64,000 bases of DNA from Diplocarpon mali (taxonomy: Eukaryota; Ascomycota; Leotiomycetes; Helotiales; Drepanopezizaceae). The DNA is taken from NCBI GenBank assembly GCA_024741835.1, contig JAENRP010000183.1, positions 1 through 64,000 on the forward strand, given 5' to 3'. The position numbers were made by a program, and so were the translations under genes. Of this stretch, positions 11,390-24,485 are shown piece by piece. How positions within the stretch are numbered: the first letter of the stretch is position 1; every line of letters begins with the position of its first letter. The notes beneath the pieces are model-generated. The model searched no databases, was not told where the DNA came from, and saw only the letters and a list, made by a program, of their open reading frames with translations.

Positions 11390-12780
11390 TAAAATGAATT
11401 CCCTACTAGCTGGAAGTCAGCAAATATAAAATATATTTAGTTTATTTAAGAAAGCAGCTTCTATAAGGAGTACCTCTACCTTAGCCCCTAGGGCCCGACC
11501 TTCCTCTACTACTAAAGGCAAGAGATAATAACGCTATAGCTAAGCTAACTAAGATAATTAAGACTTTTTAAAACCTAAATGTCTTATAAGAAATAGTCTT
11601 AGGTCTAAAGGAATCCTTATAATACTAAGATCAATCTAATTAATAATTGTAAAGCAAGATTAATAGGATTGCCTAAGCTATCTTAAGCTTAAAGACCCTA
11701 GCTTATTAAAGCTAAGAGATAGCTTAATGTATATATTAGACTACTAAGCGAGAATCTACCTACCTTTAATAAAGTAAGACCTAGCCTCTTTTAAAAGTTA
11801 ATATAAATATGAAATAGATAAAAATTCAATTAATCGAAAAGATTACCCCCTTTAATAATAGGACCTCTTTAATATATAAGTAGTAGTTAGCTTTAGTCTA
11901 AGACCGATTGCAAATTAATACTAACTTATATTCGAATAAGCGAGCTCGCTAAGCCCTTATTTAAGGATCTATTATAAGATAAGCTTAAATATACCTTAAA
12001 CCCTAATACCTTTTAAAGACTAACCCTTTTCGAAACTATTAAGAAATAGTAGAACTATTAAGTAATTACTTTTTAATTAGCTAAAAGGTAGACCTATTCC
12101 AATCTACTTTCTATTACTTCTATATAAGAGAAGCTAGTTATTTTAAAGAAACTTTCCTTTAATTTTAAGCCTAATTTTAATTAACTGCGATTTAAAGAGA
12201 GGTCTTAAGATTTGAGTAGTTCTTCTTTATATAAAATAAGATTACCCCTTAGCTTAAAGCTATATACGCCTTAGTAAAGGCCTTTTAAAGGAAGGACTAT
12301 ACTATTATAGTTAATTAATTAAATATCCTTAATGCTAAATGCTAAAGTAACTAACTTCTTAACCCTCCGACTAAAAGTAAGGCGACCTTAGTATTATATT
12401 AAAAGATATCCGATTCGCTCCTTAATAAGATTGCTCGCAGTCCAAGCGCTAGAAGTACCACTTGAGTTTTTAAGCTATTAGCCTTAAAGCCTACTACCCC
12501 TTTTTACTAAGATATGCTAGCTAAGGCTAGTTCTTCTGCTTTACCCTTTAAGTAAGCTACCTATTAGACTTATAGTAAAACTAGTCACTATAAGACCAAG
12601 TGTCCTTTTATAAGTAAGATTAATACCTTAAAAGATATAAAGGAAGCTAATCCGACTTTAGACTTAATTAAGAATAGGGTCGAAATAGAAGAAGATTAAG
12701 AAAATAAAGAGGCTTAGGAAAAGATTCCTACTTAAGCCTACGAAAGTACGACTTATTAAAGCTAAATCTTAACTCTTTAA
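11390..12780 (+). pseudogene. gypsy-4 gag with CCHC zinc knuckle
   Basis: The plus-strand Gag is degraded by RIP. The best landmark is a zinc knuckle at 12562-12603 in the C-x2-C-x4-H-x4-C spacing. The first two Cys now read Tyr (TGT to TAT) and an internal Trp now reads TAG, while His and the last Cys remain. The knuckle is followed by an acidic stretch before the protease. The exact start is not determined. Confidence 0.7.
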
Positions 12781-12799
12781 TAAGAGGGAAGCAATTCCT

Positions 12800-14253
12800 A
12801 ACCTCTTATATTATTAGTATAAATGGACTTAGAGTATTATTATTAGCTTTAGTAGATATTAAAGCCCTTAATTACCTATTTTTAAATCATTCCCTTTTTA
12901 TATATCTTTCGAAAGCGATTAACTTTAAAATTCTTCCTCTTTTAGCCCTTATTCTTATCTATAGATTTTAAAATACTATTTGCATATAAGCTATATATTA
13001 TATATGCTTTTACTTAATAATTAATAAAAGGTATATTTACAACTGCCCTTAAGTTATTCTTAACTTAAGCTAGCGCAATACTATTATTAAAGTTAAATAG
13101 ATACGCTAATTTTAACTTAAACTTAATCTAAAGGAAAACCAATTCATATAGCCTTTATATTACCTCCTATCTCCCTAATTCGCAAAGGAAATTGTTATTT
13201 GTCTTCCCCCTTTTAAAGGACTTTAGATCTAAGCCGATTATTAAGCTAATATCAATTGTAAAGAATAAGAAAAAGCTATAGACAAAGCTTAATAAATTAA
13301 TAGAAGATAGTCTTATATTAATTTAATAGTCCTAGCTAAGCGCAAGATCCCTATCACTATTATTAAGCTAGCGACCCTGCTTATAATTAAGCCAGATCCT
13401 AGAAAACAGTCTAATATAAATCGACTATAATCTGACCTTATTCGCAAATGCCTTAAAGCTGCGGTTCTTATTTGCGAAATCAGTACTAATGCCTTTTATT
13501 ATAATATAAAGTGTAAAGAGATTGAGTTCTTTTAAACTAGTATTTATAAAGTAGATAGGATTTTAAAGGAAAGATATAAGCTTAAGAATCCTAATATCGA
13601 AAAGCTAATTAACGATCGACTTCCGAAATAGTACTAATCTTTAAGATAAGCCTTCTTAAAAAGGGATATAGATACCTTCCCTCCTTATTAGTACTATAAT
13701 TATAAGATATAGCTAAAAGGGCCTTTGCTTAACGCCTATTTGCCCTTTTACTATTAATCTACTAAAGAGCTTAAGGTTATAAAAGAGTACTTACTTAAGA
13801 ATTTAGACAAAGGCTTTATTAAGACAAGTACTAGCCCCTTTGCTTCGCTAGTACTATTTATAAAGAAGGCTAACGGTAGCCTTCGATTTTATATAAACTA
13901 CCAGAAGCTAAATACATTAATTTAAAAGGACGCTTACCTAATTCTAAGGATAGATAAGCTTTTAAAGCGAGTATCTAAAGCTAAGATTTTTATAAAATTA
14001 GATATTCAAGCCACTTTCAATCGAATACAAATAGACCCCAAATTAAAGGAATATACTACCTTTCAAATAAGGTATAAATCCTATAAATGCAAGGTTCTCC
14101 CATTTAGCCTTTATAATAGACCTAGTACTTACTAGCAGTATATAAATAATATTCTTTTAAATTACTTAGATGATTTTTATATAGTATATTTAAACGATAT
14201 TTTAATTTACTTTAAGAATATTAAAAAGCACTAGGATTATATTAAAAAGGTAC
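12800..14253 (+). pseudogene. gypsy-4 protease and reverse transcriptase, first part
   Basis: A protease-like L-V-D-x-x-A-L-N stretch lies near 12850, in the place of the D-T/S-G-A motif. Reverse transcriptase covers 13780-14253, with K-G-F-I, S-P-F-A-S, F-I-K-K-A-N-G-S-L-R, D-I-Q-A-T-F-N, P-F-S-L-Y-N and the catalytic box Y-L-N-D-I-L-I-Y-F at 14191-14217, where one Asp has become Asn. The order and spacing are those of Ty3/gypsy reverse transcriptase. It is interrupted right after the box by gypsy-3A. Confidence 0.88.
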
Positions 14254-14501
14254 TATAAAACTGAGGGGAGACAACATAAGAATAGGCCTAAGGGAAGACC
14301 CAAAAACAAGAGGAGGAAGTACTACAAGCGGGCTCTCCTAGACAAGATATTAAGAACAAGTCCTAAGTATAGGGTATATTTAGTACTTATAGTAACGCGC
14401 CCTTATCTCTATATATAAAAGAGGCCCCTTTTATCCTCCTATCGGCCCTGCCCTATTATATGACTTTTATTACGTGATTCATCTATACCTAAGTCTTTAT
14501 A
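14254..14501 (-). repeat. gypsy-3A 3' LTR
   Basis: It is 248 bp, starting TATAAAACTG and ending AAGTCTTTATA on the plus strand. These are the RIP forms of TGTAAAAC and GGTCTCCACA at 62251. It holds a TATATATA-type box near 14404-14415 on the element strand. Confidence 0.92.
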
Positions 14502-14805
14502 TATATTTTAAATAACAAAAGTAGTAGTCCTTACTACTTTTAGTAAAGAATATAAAACAATATAAGTTAAGGCAATAGCATATCAATTATTAGTAAACCC
14601 TAAGTGCGAGAAAACTAATATATTAAAAGGCTTAAACTAGAGCTATATTATTATTAAAGGTAAAAGAAAAAAAAGAAGAGGGTTTTTTTTTTTTAATATG
14701 CTTTTTACCTATAGGCCAGGCCTAGGAGTTAGAAAACGAAACTATTAAAATAAACAAATAGGCTATAGAATCGCAAAAATAATCAAAATAGAACTAACTT
14801 AGGTA
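14502..14805 (-). other. gypsy-3A 3' non-coding zone after X1
   Basis: About 300 bp between the X1 stop and the 3' LTR. It holds a hairpin at 14517-14541 (AAAAGTAGTA stem, 5 nt loop), a long T tract at 14685-14696, and one copy of the 24 bp palindrome at 14707-14730. The palindrome is outside any reading frame here. The same zone in gypsy-3B carries the N gap. Confidence 0.7.
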
Positions 14806-17665
14806 TTAGTTTTCCTTAGTTCTCTTTAAAGGATAGGGAGACCTATTACTAGATAATACTCTTTTTATAAAGCGCCTACTTCTTTTTAATAGCTTGCTAT
14901 TAGTATTAGAGGAACTAGGTCTTAGTATGACAGGCGTCTTTATGCTTTTTGCTAATGCTAGTATAGTATAACGACTTCTGCTAATAAGGAGAGAAACTTA
15001 TATTATAGTATTATTATTATCTTTATCTTTATTATTATTATTATCCTTTAAAGATTCATTAGCGGCAAAGGGGAAGGCGATAGGTAACTCAATAGATAAT
15101 ACTTCCTTCTCTTTACCCTTGGTCAAATCAAGTCGTAAGCCAGGCCTAGGACTTGTATTAAAGGGTTTAGTATAAGGTTTCTTAATGCTATACTTTTTGA
15201 AAAGGATCGTTTTATCGATTATATTATTAGCCTTAATATTATTATTAGTGCCTTTTATCTTAATCTAGGACTTATCCTTATATAGTTATAGCTCTAACTA
15301 TTAAATTAGCTTTTAAATATAAGTGAAATTATTAAAAAGTTCCTACTTATACTTCTTTAAATATATTATTAATTAAGCTATATCTTTAGAAAATAAATCC
15401 TTTACTATTATTACTACTAATAGATCGTTTTATAGCCGTTTCCCTATAAGTGCCTCTAATAGTAGGCCTCCTTTTATTATACCAAGCGTTATATAAAATT
15501 TGGCTAACGATTCTCTAGTAATACTCCATCTTATAGTACTAGGTCTCTTTATACTAATAGAATTAATAAGAAAATCTTCTAGGTCTATGCCATTCTCTAA
15601 TGAGTTATTGCTAATAACTTTTATATAGTTATTACTAATAGTAAGAAAGCTACCTTTTCCTAGTTCTTTAATAGATTCTATATTAACGAACGTGCCTTAT
15701 TTAGTAAATATAAAGAACGGAGTTATCTTATTAGAGATATACTCCTTTAGAAGTATCTTCTCTTTAGTATTTAATTCTTTCTATTATACTGCATTTCGAG
15801 CCAGATTCAGTAAGATCTATTAAGTATTCTTAAGGCGTTAGGATATGAGATTTAATAATTTATAAGATTTTTCCTAAATAGCGAATTCTCCGGTCGATTA
15901 TTTAGCTGCTAGAATTATATAGTAGTTAATAGTTCTATTATTAGGTGGATTGACCCGCGAGCTAGGCCTAGGAGTCAATCTTATAAATCTTATATTAGTA
16001 TTAATCTTAGTAGTAATAACTCTTAAGTAGTAGTCAATTCTAATAAACTATATAGGCTTAGGATATATTACTAGTTTATATAAAGACTTATATTAAGTTA
16101 GCAAAGCGCTTAGGTATAATCTATAATATATCCTTAGTATCTATTATATTAAGCTATAAGTTATATTATAGAAGAAGGCAAAGGGGGGGTTTGGCTTTTT
16201 ATCTAAGGTCCGGAAGTAGTATTAGTATACTTCTAGTTCTTCTTATACTAATATTAAAAATGAATTCTTTTTACGATTACTATAACTATGCGTGCGCATA
16301 GTATTTAAAAAGGCGCAGCTAAATAACTTAGGTATATTTAAAAAGCCTTTGCTATAAAATGATATAAGGTTATTAATAGTTAATATAGCGTCGTACTAAG
16401 CAGGGGTCTATGCGATATTATAAAATAATTTAAGGGCTTTAGGTACTACTTTGAATTTAGAGAAGCCTAACGATATATCCTTCTTGATTTGGTTTGCCAT
16501 TCTATTGCCTATAGCTATAATTGTATAATTTCCTAGATGTAATAAAAATAAGGTCGGGTTAAGAGTGGTATAAAATTTATAAATATTAAACGATATATCT
16601 TTATTATTAAGGCCTATTATTACTAATCTATAGTACTGCGTATATTAGTATTTATAAAAGGCGTAGAACTTTTCAAAATTGAAGTCCTTAAATATTCCTA
16701 TTATAAACTTTGTAAGTCTTGTCTTTATTTCTAGTATTACTACTATTTTAAAACTGTTGCTATACTATAGTATTATCTTTATATTAAAGGGGACCTGATA
16801 ATATTCTATAGAGATAATATTTGTATTAACTTCGGATTTCTCCTTAAGAATATAGAAGTCACCCTTTAATTTCTTATACTTAATAAAGAATTGTATAATA
16901 TTATCTATAGAAAATTCGTCTTATAGCAGTTTTATAATCTGCTTAATGGCTCTTATTGTCCCTTCTTATGCTAATAAGACTTCTCCCCGACCTTCTTTTC
17001 TTAAACGCTTTATTATTAACTTATAGAATTTAAGAATAAATTTTTATGAGTTATTAGGAAAAGATTATACAATATCGGTAGTATCCCTTTCAGTATTATT
17101 AAAAATTTCTAGCATATTAGTAATAGTATTAATCTCTTTATTAAATAAATCATCTTTTAAGTCTATAGTATTATATGTATTAACCTATAGGCCGGGCCTG
17201 CGAGTCATTTTCTTTGCTACTAGTATTTAGAGTATTTAAGGTATTTCTAAGGATAGTGACTTAAATTCGTCTAAGTCAGAGGATTAGTAGTCAGGCAGGT
17301 TAGCTGCTTGAGTTCTTAGTATTATAGGTACCTTTAGCTTAGGGATATCTGCCTTATATGCTGATTCCACTTATAGGCCAGGCCTATAAGTCAAATTCTC
17401 TTTATCAGTTATTCCTATTAAAGGTAGTAGCATTTTTAAAGTAATAGGGATAATAAACTCCTATCTCTCTATCTTATTATTAAAGTAATTTATAGTATAC
17501 TTAATAAGATAAGTCATCTTTTCTTTTATAATAAGTAGATTATATTACGACTATTAAAGGCTAAGTATATCTAAAATAGTTTAGTTAAGAAGTGTAAAAT
17601 TATTATACTATAAGGGTTCGTCTTTTATAGTCTAAATGGTAGAGTATATAATAGTACTTAAGAAC
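14806..17665 (-). pseudogene. gypsy-3A X1, C-terminal four fifths (unknown protein)
   Basis: This is the 3' part of a roughly 1158-codon frame whose N-terminus is at 31891-32504 beyond copia-1b. I do not recognise the family. It has no signal peptide, no obvious membrane segment, and none of the protease, reverse transcriptase, RNase H or integrase motifs. Around residues 700-725 it reads Q-Q-x-L-R-I-Y-Y-R-L-Y-L, shared with X2. The C-terminal 150 residues are Lys/Asn/Asp-rich with poly-Asn. Palindrome-encoded T-P-R-P-like peptides occur near residues 296, 358, 768 and 1042 (15131, 15952, 17183 and 17369 in DNA). In this copy the frame passes F-V-N-I-E-S-I-K-E-L-G-K-G without the frameshift seen in copy B. 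The stop is at 14806-14808. Confidence 0.7.
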
Positions 17666-17836
17666 TGTTGCGCCATGAGGAGCCTCAGGCACTGAGGCAT
17701 CTGAGGACTGGCTTATGTAATGTACCCCTGAAGTGGCCACGGAGTACTTCTATAAAGGGAGCTCAGGTATATAGTTAGAGTAGAATTTATAAGCTTCTGC
17801 TACTATTGAGAATCTACCTTTAAATATAGTACGATA
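17666..17836 (+). repeat. copia-1b 5' LTR
   Basis: 171 bp, TGTTGCGC to TACGATA. It is more RIP-changed than the partner at 31715-31885. Confidence 0.93.
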
Positions 17837-17965
17837 GTTATTAGCACTATTCGCGACTCTTAAGAGCAAATGATTAAAAATCTATTATATTTAGAGACTT
17901 TTTAAAGAGGTTTTACTACTATTTTTCATTTATTCTCCCTTGCCTATATATGTTATATAACTTGA
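17837..17965 (+). other. copia-1b leader and presumed primer-binding site
   Basis: The LTR is followed by TTATTAGCACTATTCGC (TTATCAGCACTATTCGC in copia-1a). It partly resembles the TATCAGAGC-type initiator-Met primer site used by many copia elements, but the match is short. The rest of the 130 bp leader is conserved with copia-1a. Confidence 0.4.
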
Positions 17966-19100
17966 CTCGATATTCTAATGCTCTTAGCCAATTAATACCA
18001 TACTTCCTATTATCCTAGTCAATATAAGCGAATACTAGCAAAAAGAAGCTTAGGAGCTTAGCTTTAGTAGAGTTATACTTTAGGATAGGAAATTATAGCG
18101 CATTTAGTACGCTAAGCTAGAGTTTCAGGCTGAATTTCTACGCCTTTAGAAGTATATAGAGAAGCTAAGACAGGTTAATAACCTTGAATTGTATACTATA
18201 GAAACGGGAAACTAAGCTTTGCTTTATAAGAATAAAGCTCTATATCTGCTGGATTTAGAAATAGAACCGCCGCAGTTTGAAAAAATTGTGGAAGGATAGG
18301 ACTAGAGAGTATTGCAAAGCTACTATAAGTTGTATTAATAGTAAGAAGCTACTGATTAATAAATGCTAGCTCTACTACTACCTGCGAAGATAATAGCTAA
18401 AGACGTAGAGCTGGAGTATAAAATGGCGGTAATATAATACAATCTTATAGTAGAAATGTGGAAAAGGAATAGGAGCTCTTATACTTAGTTATACTATTGG
18501 ATTACTAAGATAGTATACCTTATATTGCTTTAAGTAGTGTAATATGATTGCAAGGAAGCGGGGAAACTGTTAATTCAATAGATTGTAGAGCACTTGCGTA
18601 AGGAACTAGCCCCCTTTGAGGTTAGTATAATAGAGTCAATTCGGGAAGACTATAATAATAAGCTCTTTGAAATAAGGAGTAATAAAGTAGAACTGAAGAC
18701 CTGGCTTGCTAGCTTTAGGAAGATCTATTAAGAAGTACGAACGTATAGAATCCCAGAGGTTTAAGGCTCCTTTGCGATTATGAAGTTTCTATAATCAGTT
18801 TACTATTAGGCTCCTACTTGGTCTTAGCAGATTTAGGCAAAGCTTATTAGAGATAATAAGCTAGGTTTAAAGTATAGAAAAGATATGGTCTATTATATTA
18901 ATTAGTTCTTAAGCTTAATAGAGCGAAGCTTCGCAAGCTCTTTGTCAAAGGTAACCCTTAGAGTATACGCCTCGCTTAAAGGAGTAGGCGATCATACTAA
19001 TCTAAGAGTATTAAGTAAAGGCAAGGCGAAGAAGACTCTTAAAGGGAGCGTTAAAAAGTGCCTTTGCCCTTAGGTCAAAAATCACTTCTGGAACCTAGAG
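17966..19100 (+). pseudogene. copia-1b gag
   Basis: It is a near-identical partner of the copia-1a fragment at 9904-10778, then continues without the gypsy-4 break. The best frame carries A-K-L-E-F-Q/*-A-E-F-L and L-R-Q-V-N-N-L-E. The end is not sharply defined because the Gag-protease border is degraded. Its position before integrase is the main reason to call it Gag. Confidence 0.65.
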
Positions 19101-22100
19101 GAGTATAATAGGCTGAAATACGCCTTAACTAGCGCTAAGGAAGGTACGCTTTAAAACCTCCTTAGCTATGATAAGGTTAAAAGAACGCGTGAAAACCTTA
19201 CTTCCTTAGAATGGAAAGAGCTTTGAGCTAAGCTTTCCTATTTTAAATATACTCTTATAAATCAATTTAAGGAAAGAATATCTGCTAAAGCTTTAGGGAG
19301 CGGCAAATCCAAGATTATAGCCGCCCTTTTAAATCCAACTCTCTTTAAAGACTTTACCTTAGGAATATACTCTACCCTTAGAGCTCCTTACGCTCTCTTA
19401 AATATAACCCTACTTGATAACTGCGCCGCGATGCACCTTATTAATCAAAAGGAGCTTCTAGTTCCTAGATTATTAAAAATCGCATATCCTTAGGATTATA
19501 TAAAGGCAGGGAGCTTGAGTCTGCTAATAAGGGGGAGGGGTATACATCTAATAAAAGGGGTTCTTGCTAATAGAGGAGACTTAGAGCTTAGGAATATAGC
19601 ACTTATAGATAGGTTTAATATTAATATTATCTTAAAGCCTCTTTTAAAGAAGGCTAGGGTATAGTATATAGGCTTAGACGCAATACTTTAAAAGGGTATA
19701 GTAGATAATAATATAGTTATAAAGCAGCTAGAGCGTAGGTCGAATGTGATAGTATTTAAATATAAGCCTATTAACTTTTATAATACTTCTAACTTGCTAT
19801 ATTATACTTAACTAACCTGCCTAGCTTTTCCTACTTTATAATGGCATTTGCGAAGCTAATATAAACCCCTAAGGAGCAGCGTATTCCTAAGAGCTAGGAA
19901 CGATTTAGCAGATATTTAGTACCTTCGATTAAGCTATTTAAGAGCAAAGGCGCTTAAGAAGCTTATATTAAACGCAAAGGGGGTAAAGATTAAAAGGAAG
20001 CTATAAATCAATTATAAAGCTTACGCTTAAGTAAAAGCTAAGCAAAAGCCTTCTAAGAGAGAGTCAGATTTTAAGGCTTTAAGACTATTCTTTAGGTGCT
20101 CTTAGGACCTATTTAACTATAGCATATTAAGCCTCTCCTTAGAAAGCTGGCTTCTTTTAATTAAGGATGAATTTAATAGGAAGTTATTTGAATATACTCT
20201 ACTTTATAAGTCCTTAATGCTAGTTTAAAAGCTCTTTAATCTTTTAAAGCATAAGTAAAGCGCTATTATAGCCTTTCCTTATATATTCTAAGGAGCGATA
20301 ACGATACCTTGGTATTTCCCTTATAGGGAGTATTGAAATATAAAGAGTAGTACGAAGCTAAAGGTATAAAGGTAGAAGTCACTTTATCCTATACTTATAA
20401 ATTAAATAGAGCTTTCGAGAGAGCGGGAGTAGAGATTATTAAAAAGGCACTTATTATACTAATCTTTGCTAACCTCCTGGAGTACCTATGGCTTAAAGCC
20501 GTATTAGCTGCAATATACCTTTATAATATCGGCCTATTAAAGTGTAAGGGATAGAAGAGTCTAAATAAGGTGCTTTAGCTCTAGTTTAGATAATACTTTA
20601 AGTAGTATAATCCGCAGATTACTATAAAGCTTATTATTGATTTAAGATTAGAATAGGGAGGTATAAAAGCGTATAAAGCGCGCGCGTACCTATTAGTAAA
20701 AGAGAGGGAAGCTTTAAAGAATAAGAGAGCTTTTAAAACTATACTAAAAGGGTATATTAGATACCTAGTTAGTTACTATATTATTAATATATATAAGATT
20801 TAAGTGCCTAAGCTTCGAAAGGTTATAATCTCCTAAAATGTCGAGTTCGATAAGTCTAAATTCTACTTTAAGGAGTATAAAAAGGTAGCTAGCCATCTGC
20901 TCTTAATTATTAAGGAGATTGTGCAAATGATCGAAGAGGAGGAGAAGGAAGCTTAGGACGTTGAGTTAATTATTAAGAATATAGAGGGAGCTTTGGACAA
21001 GCAGCTTGCGGATAACTTAGTAGGAGGTAAGCCTATTAATCTTTTACTAATAGAAGCTCTAAGCTTAGATCTATCGAGGGCTATTGTCCTTTATAAGGCT
21101 ACTTATAGCGTTTCTATTCTAGCTACTTAGGAGCAGCTGCCTAGTAGCAAAGGGTTAGACGCTTTAAGATAACTATTAATAGTTGGGAGGAGCGTCGAAA
21201 GCGATATTATATATACTAGCTCTGCTAGGGAGCGTAATACTAGGCCTTTAGTTACTATATAGACTAAGCAATCGCAAGGGTAGGAGCAGGCCCTTTAATT
21301 ACTAGAAGCTCTACTATAGGCAACTAGTAAAGAAGCATGCTAGCTCTTATTAGAAGCACCGATCGATCGGGAGCTATACTAGGATATAGAAGCTCTTAAG
21401 GGTAATACCGAAAGAGGGAGCTCTTTGAAACTAATAGAAGCTTAGCCTGAAGTATTTGATATAAGGGCCTTTCGAAAACGTAAGAAGCCTAATAAGGAGT
21501 AGGAAATAGTACCTATACCGCTTTATAGGTTAAAAAGGAGAAGAGGGAGCGGGAATGCTATATACGTAATATATGTTAAAGATCTTCTACTAGCCTTTAA
21601 AGAACTTAAAATATATTAATTAAAGCAGGTAAATAGCTTTATATCGACTTTCTAGCTAAGTTAAGAGCTTGCAAGAACTAATAGAGAAGAATATAAAGTG
21701 GTATATTGCGTTATTGCTATAGCGATTCAATCTAGAAGCTCTAGAGGAAACTCTACCCTTCTAATTCTACCTTAAGACAAGCTTCCTAAAGTGCCAACTT
21801 ACTAGAAGGAGCTTGCAAATCACCCTTTTAGAGAGCAATTTAAAGAGGGAGCCAGAACTGAGATTAGGAACTTAAAAGCGCGCAATTGCTAAAAAGTGAT
21901 TAATAGAAGCGAGGCTACTATAAGGCCTATACTACTAAAGTAGGTCTTTAACTATAAGCTAAGCTCCTCTAAGAAGATTAGCCGCTTTAGGTCAAGAATA
22001 GTAGTAAAGGGAGATCTTTAAAAGGAAGCTTCTATTTTCTCTACCTACGCTACAACGCTTATATTAAGATCTTTTAAAGTTATAATAGTAATAGCTACTA

Positions 22101-23375
22101 AATTCGATATAGAGCTCTAATAGTTCGATATTATTAACGCCTTTATAAATGCTAAGAGAGACCCTTAGAGCGCGCTAGTTATTTGCTTTTTACTAAATAG
22201 TTAAAAGTAAAAAGATAAGGTAGTAGAGCTCGATCGCGCCTTATATAGCCTTTGAGACTCCTTAGTACTTTAGTACAAGGATTATACTAGTACTTTAAAG
22301 TCTTTAAAGCTTACCCCTTTTAATAAGGAGCCTTACATATTTGTTAATAAGGATAGGACTATATTTATAGCCTTCTATATTAACGATATATAAGTAATAT
22401 ACTACTCCTTTTATATAAAAGAAGCTTAGAAGATTATAGAAGGACTATGCGAAGCATACGAATTGATAGCAATAGGAGATGTTAAGTAGTTCTTAAGGGT
22501 AAGAGTCTCTTAAGATAAGAAGTAGGGTATAATTACTCTACTCTATAATGCTTATATTAAGAAGATGGCAAAGAGGTTCGGCCTTAATATAGGGCGTTTC
22601 CTTAGTACGCCGCTCCCTTACTTCGAACTTAAAAAGAACTATAAAATAGCTCCCTACTTAAGAATTAAGGAGTTCTAGGAAAAAGTAGGCTCTACCTTAT
22701 ATATAGCTATTATATTATACTTAGATATAGCTTTTGCAATCGCCTAGCTATTTTATTTCTATATAAACCTAAGCTTTAAATACTTTAAAGCTATTAATTA
22801 GATAATTTGCTACCTTTTTAGTATACGCTTCTTAGGAATCACTTATAGTCGATTTAGTAGATTAAATAACCTAATAGTATCATTAGATACTTCCTTTACA
22901 AATAATCTAAAGATAAGGCGCTCCTCTTACGGTTTTATTATATTCCTATTTAAAGGAGCAATCGTTTGAAAGGCCTTAAAGCAACCGATAGTTACTACTT
23001 CTACTATAGAGGCTGAGCTCTTAAAAGTAGCGCATATAGCAAAGGAGATAATAGCTTTAAGAAGGTTCTTTAAGGAAATATAGCTTAAGGTGAAAGCTTT
23101 ATAGTTTATATTTTATAATAATTAATAGATAATACGGCTTATTATAGGAGACTCTTAAAGGATTTCTATAAAGCTCTGATATATTAATATATATAATATA
23201 TAGCTATAATAGGAGTATTAAAAAGGGAGCTTTTAAATGGCCTATCTCCTTACTAAGGATATGCACGCTAATAGCCTTATTAAAAACCTTCCTTAATAAA
23301 AGTTCGAGAGCTTTATTAAGCTTTTGAACCTCTAAGACGCAAGAGGTCTAGTTGAGAAGCTAGCATTTTAAATGC
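19101..23375 (+). pseudogene. copia-1b pol (integrase, reverse transcriptase, RNase H)
   Basis: The integrase domain at about 19930-20560 shows a degraded zinc-binding H/C region (N-A-K-G-V-K-I-K), then D-L-F-N-Y, L-L-I-K-D-E-F and E-R-A-G-V-E-I-I-K-K-A-L, the hallmark of fungal copia integrase. Reverse transcriptase at 21830-22750 shows Q/*-F-D-I-I-N-A-F, R-A-L-Y-S-L, and Y-I-N-D-I near 22372. RNase H at 22870-23120 shows D-T-S-F-T-N-N, S-S-Y-G-F-I-I-F and T-I-E-A-E-L. Most interruptions are TAG/TAA. Reading ends near 23370. It is the best preserved copia pol in the window. Confidence 0.9.
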
Positions 23376-24216
23376 TTTATAATCCTTTTATATCTCCTTT
23401 ATAAATAGTAAGTGGGAAGGAAGCGTAAGATAAGGTTCAATTTTCCTTATATTAATATATAAGGAGGCTTAAAACCAACTCCTTTAGATAATCAGAACCT
23501 TTAATAGCTTTGCGAATAATATAAGGGTGCGTCCCTAATGAGAAGCAACCGACTCCTTTAGTAGCATAGCCCTAGGAGCCGCCTAGGGAGCAATGCTGGG
23601 AATAACCACAGGTACGCTACGAGCTGCTGCAGGGGCAGGAGTTTTAAAAGCCTCTGCAAGGCGGGCGGCGAGGCCAAGAGGTGCTATAATCGGCGGCAGG
23701 AGCTCTTAAGCCACTAGTTTTAAGAAGCTATTAGCTATAGTATAAAAAAGCTTATAATTAATATACCCTCTGACAATACTACCTCTTTTATCTCTCTTTA
23801 GCGCGCTTTCTGAAGCTCCTCTTTTACCTTCCTCTTAGTAGCGGCAAGGCCTTAAACTACTTATTAGTAGTAAACTACTTAAAGGGAACTTGAGAATGTA
23901 CTGCGGCATTACTATTGTTCTCCTCTAATAAGAATACGTAATCTTCCTATGCCTTTAAAGTGCTAATAGGAAGCTCTTAATACGTATAGTCTCCCTTTGT
24001 ATAATAAAAGTAGCGTACTCCTACTATGCTATTGAAGCATACGCCAGCCGACTTCCTAGCTAAGAAGCTCCGAACGCACCCTTTATATAGTATATTCCTT
24101 ATTAGCCCCTGCTTTAGCTTGCGGCAAAAGGAGGGAGCTATAAAAGGGACCGCCGGTATTCTAGGAACTACGGCCTAAAGGGTAGCAGGAAGGGGAGGGG
24201 GCGCGCTCCCTCTTTA
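23376..24216. other. copia-1b 3' non-coding zone, left part
   Basis: No gene recognised. The block 23540-23720 is GC-rich (CTGCAGGGGCAGG, GCGGGCGGCGAGG) and little RIP-changed compared with the coding part. Together with 31236-31714 it forms about 1.3 kb between RNase H and the 3' LTR, comparable to the 1.5 kb zone in copia-2a. Confidence 0.5.
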
Positions 24217-24468
24217 TATTACGACTGGCTCTGGAGCGTACAGTGGGGCGAGAATCGAACGCTGACTATATTACCTCAAGAGGTACGCTATATAATTGAG
24301 AAGAAAAGATGAAGAAGAAGAGAGAGTCTTTAGTAGAGCTCCTCCAGAATAAGTACAAGTGCTTTACTAGCGTACACATAATCCAGCTACCTCGCTACCT
24401 TAGCGTGCACCTGACTTTGATACGTGATATAACCGTTTATATAATATGCATATAATGCGGCCGTAATA
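24217..24468 (-). repeat. gypsy-5 3' LTR
   Basis: 252 bp, beginning TATTACGACTGG and ending GCGGCCGTAATA on the plus strand. It differs from the right LTR almost only by C-to-T and G-to-A changes; for example GTGCACGTGATCC became GTACACATAATCC. Confidence 0.93.
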
Positions 24469-24485
24469 CTACCTCCTCCCTTTGA
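24469..24485 (-). other. gypsy-5 polypurine tract
   Basis: On the element strand the sequence CAAAGGGAGGAGGTAG directly abuts the 3' LTR start. It is a textbook plus-strand primer and confirms the minus-strand orientation. Confidence 0.8.
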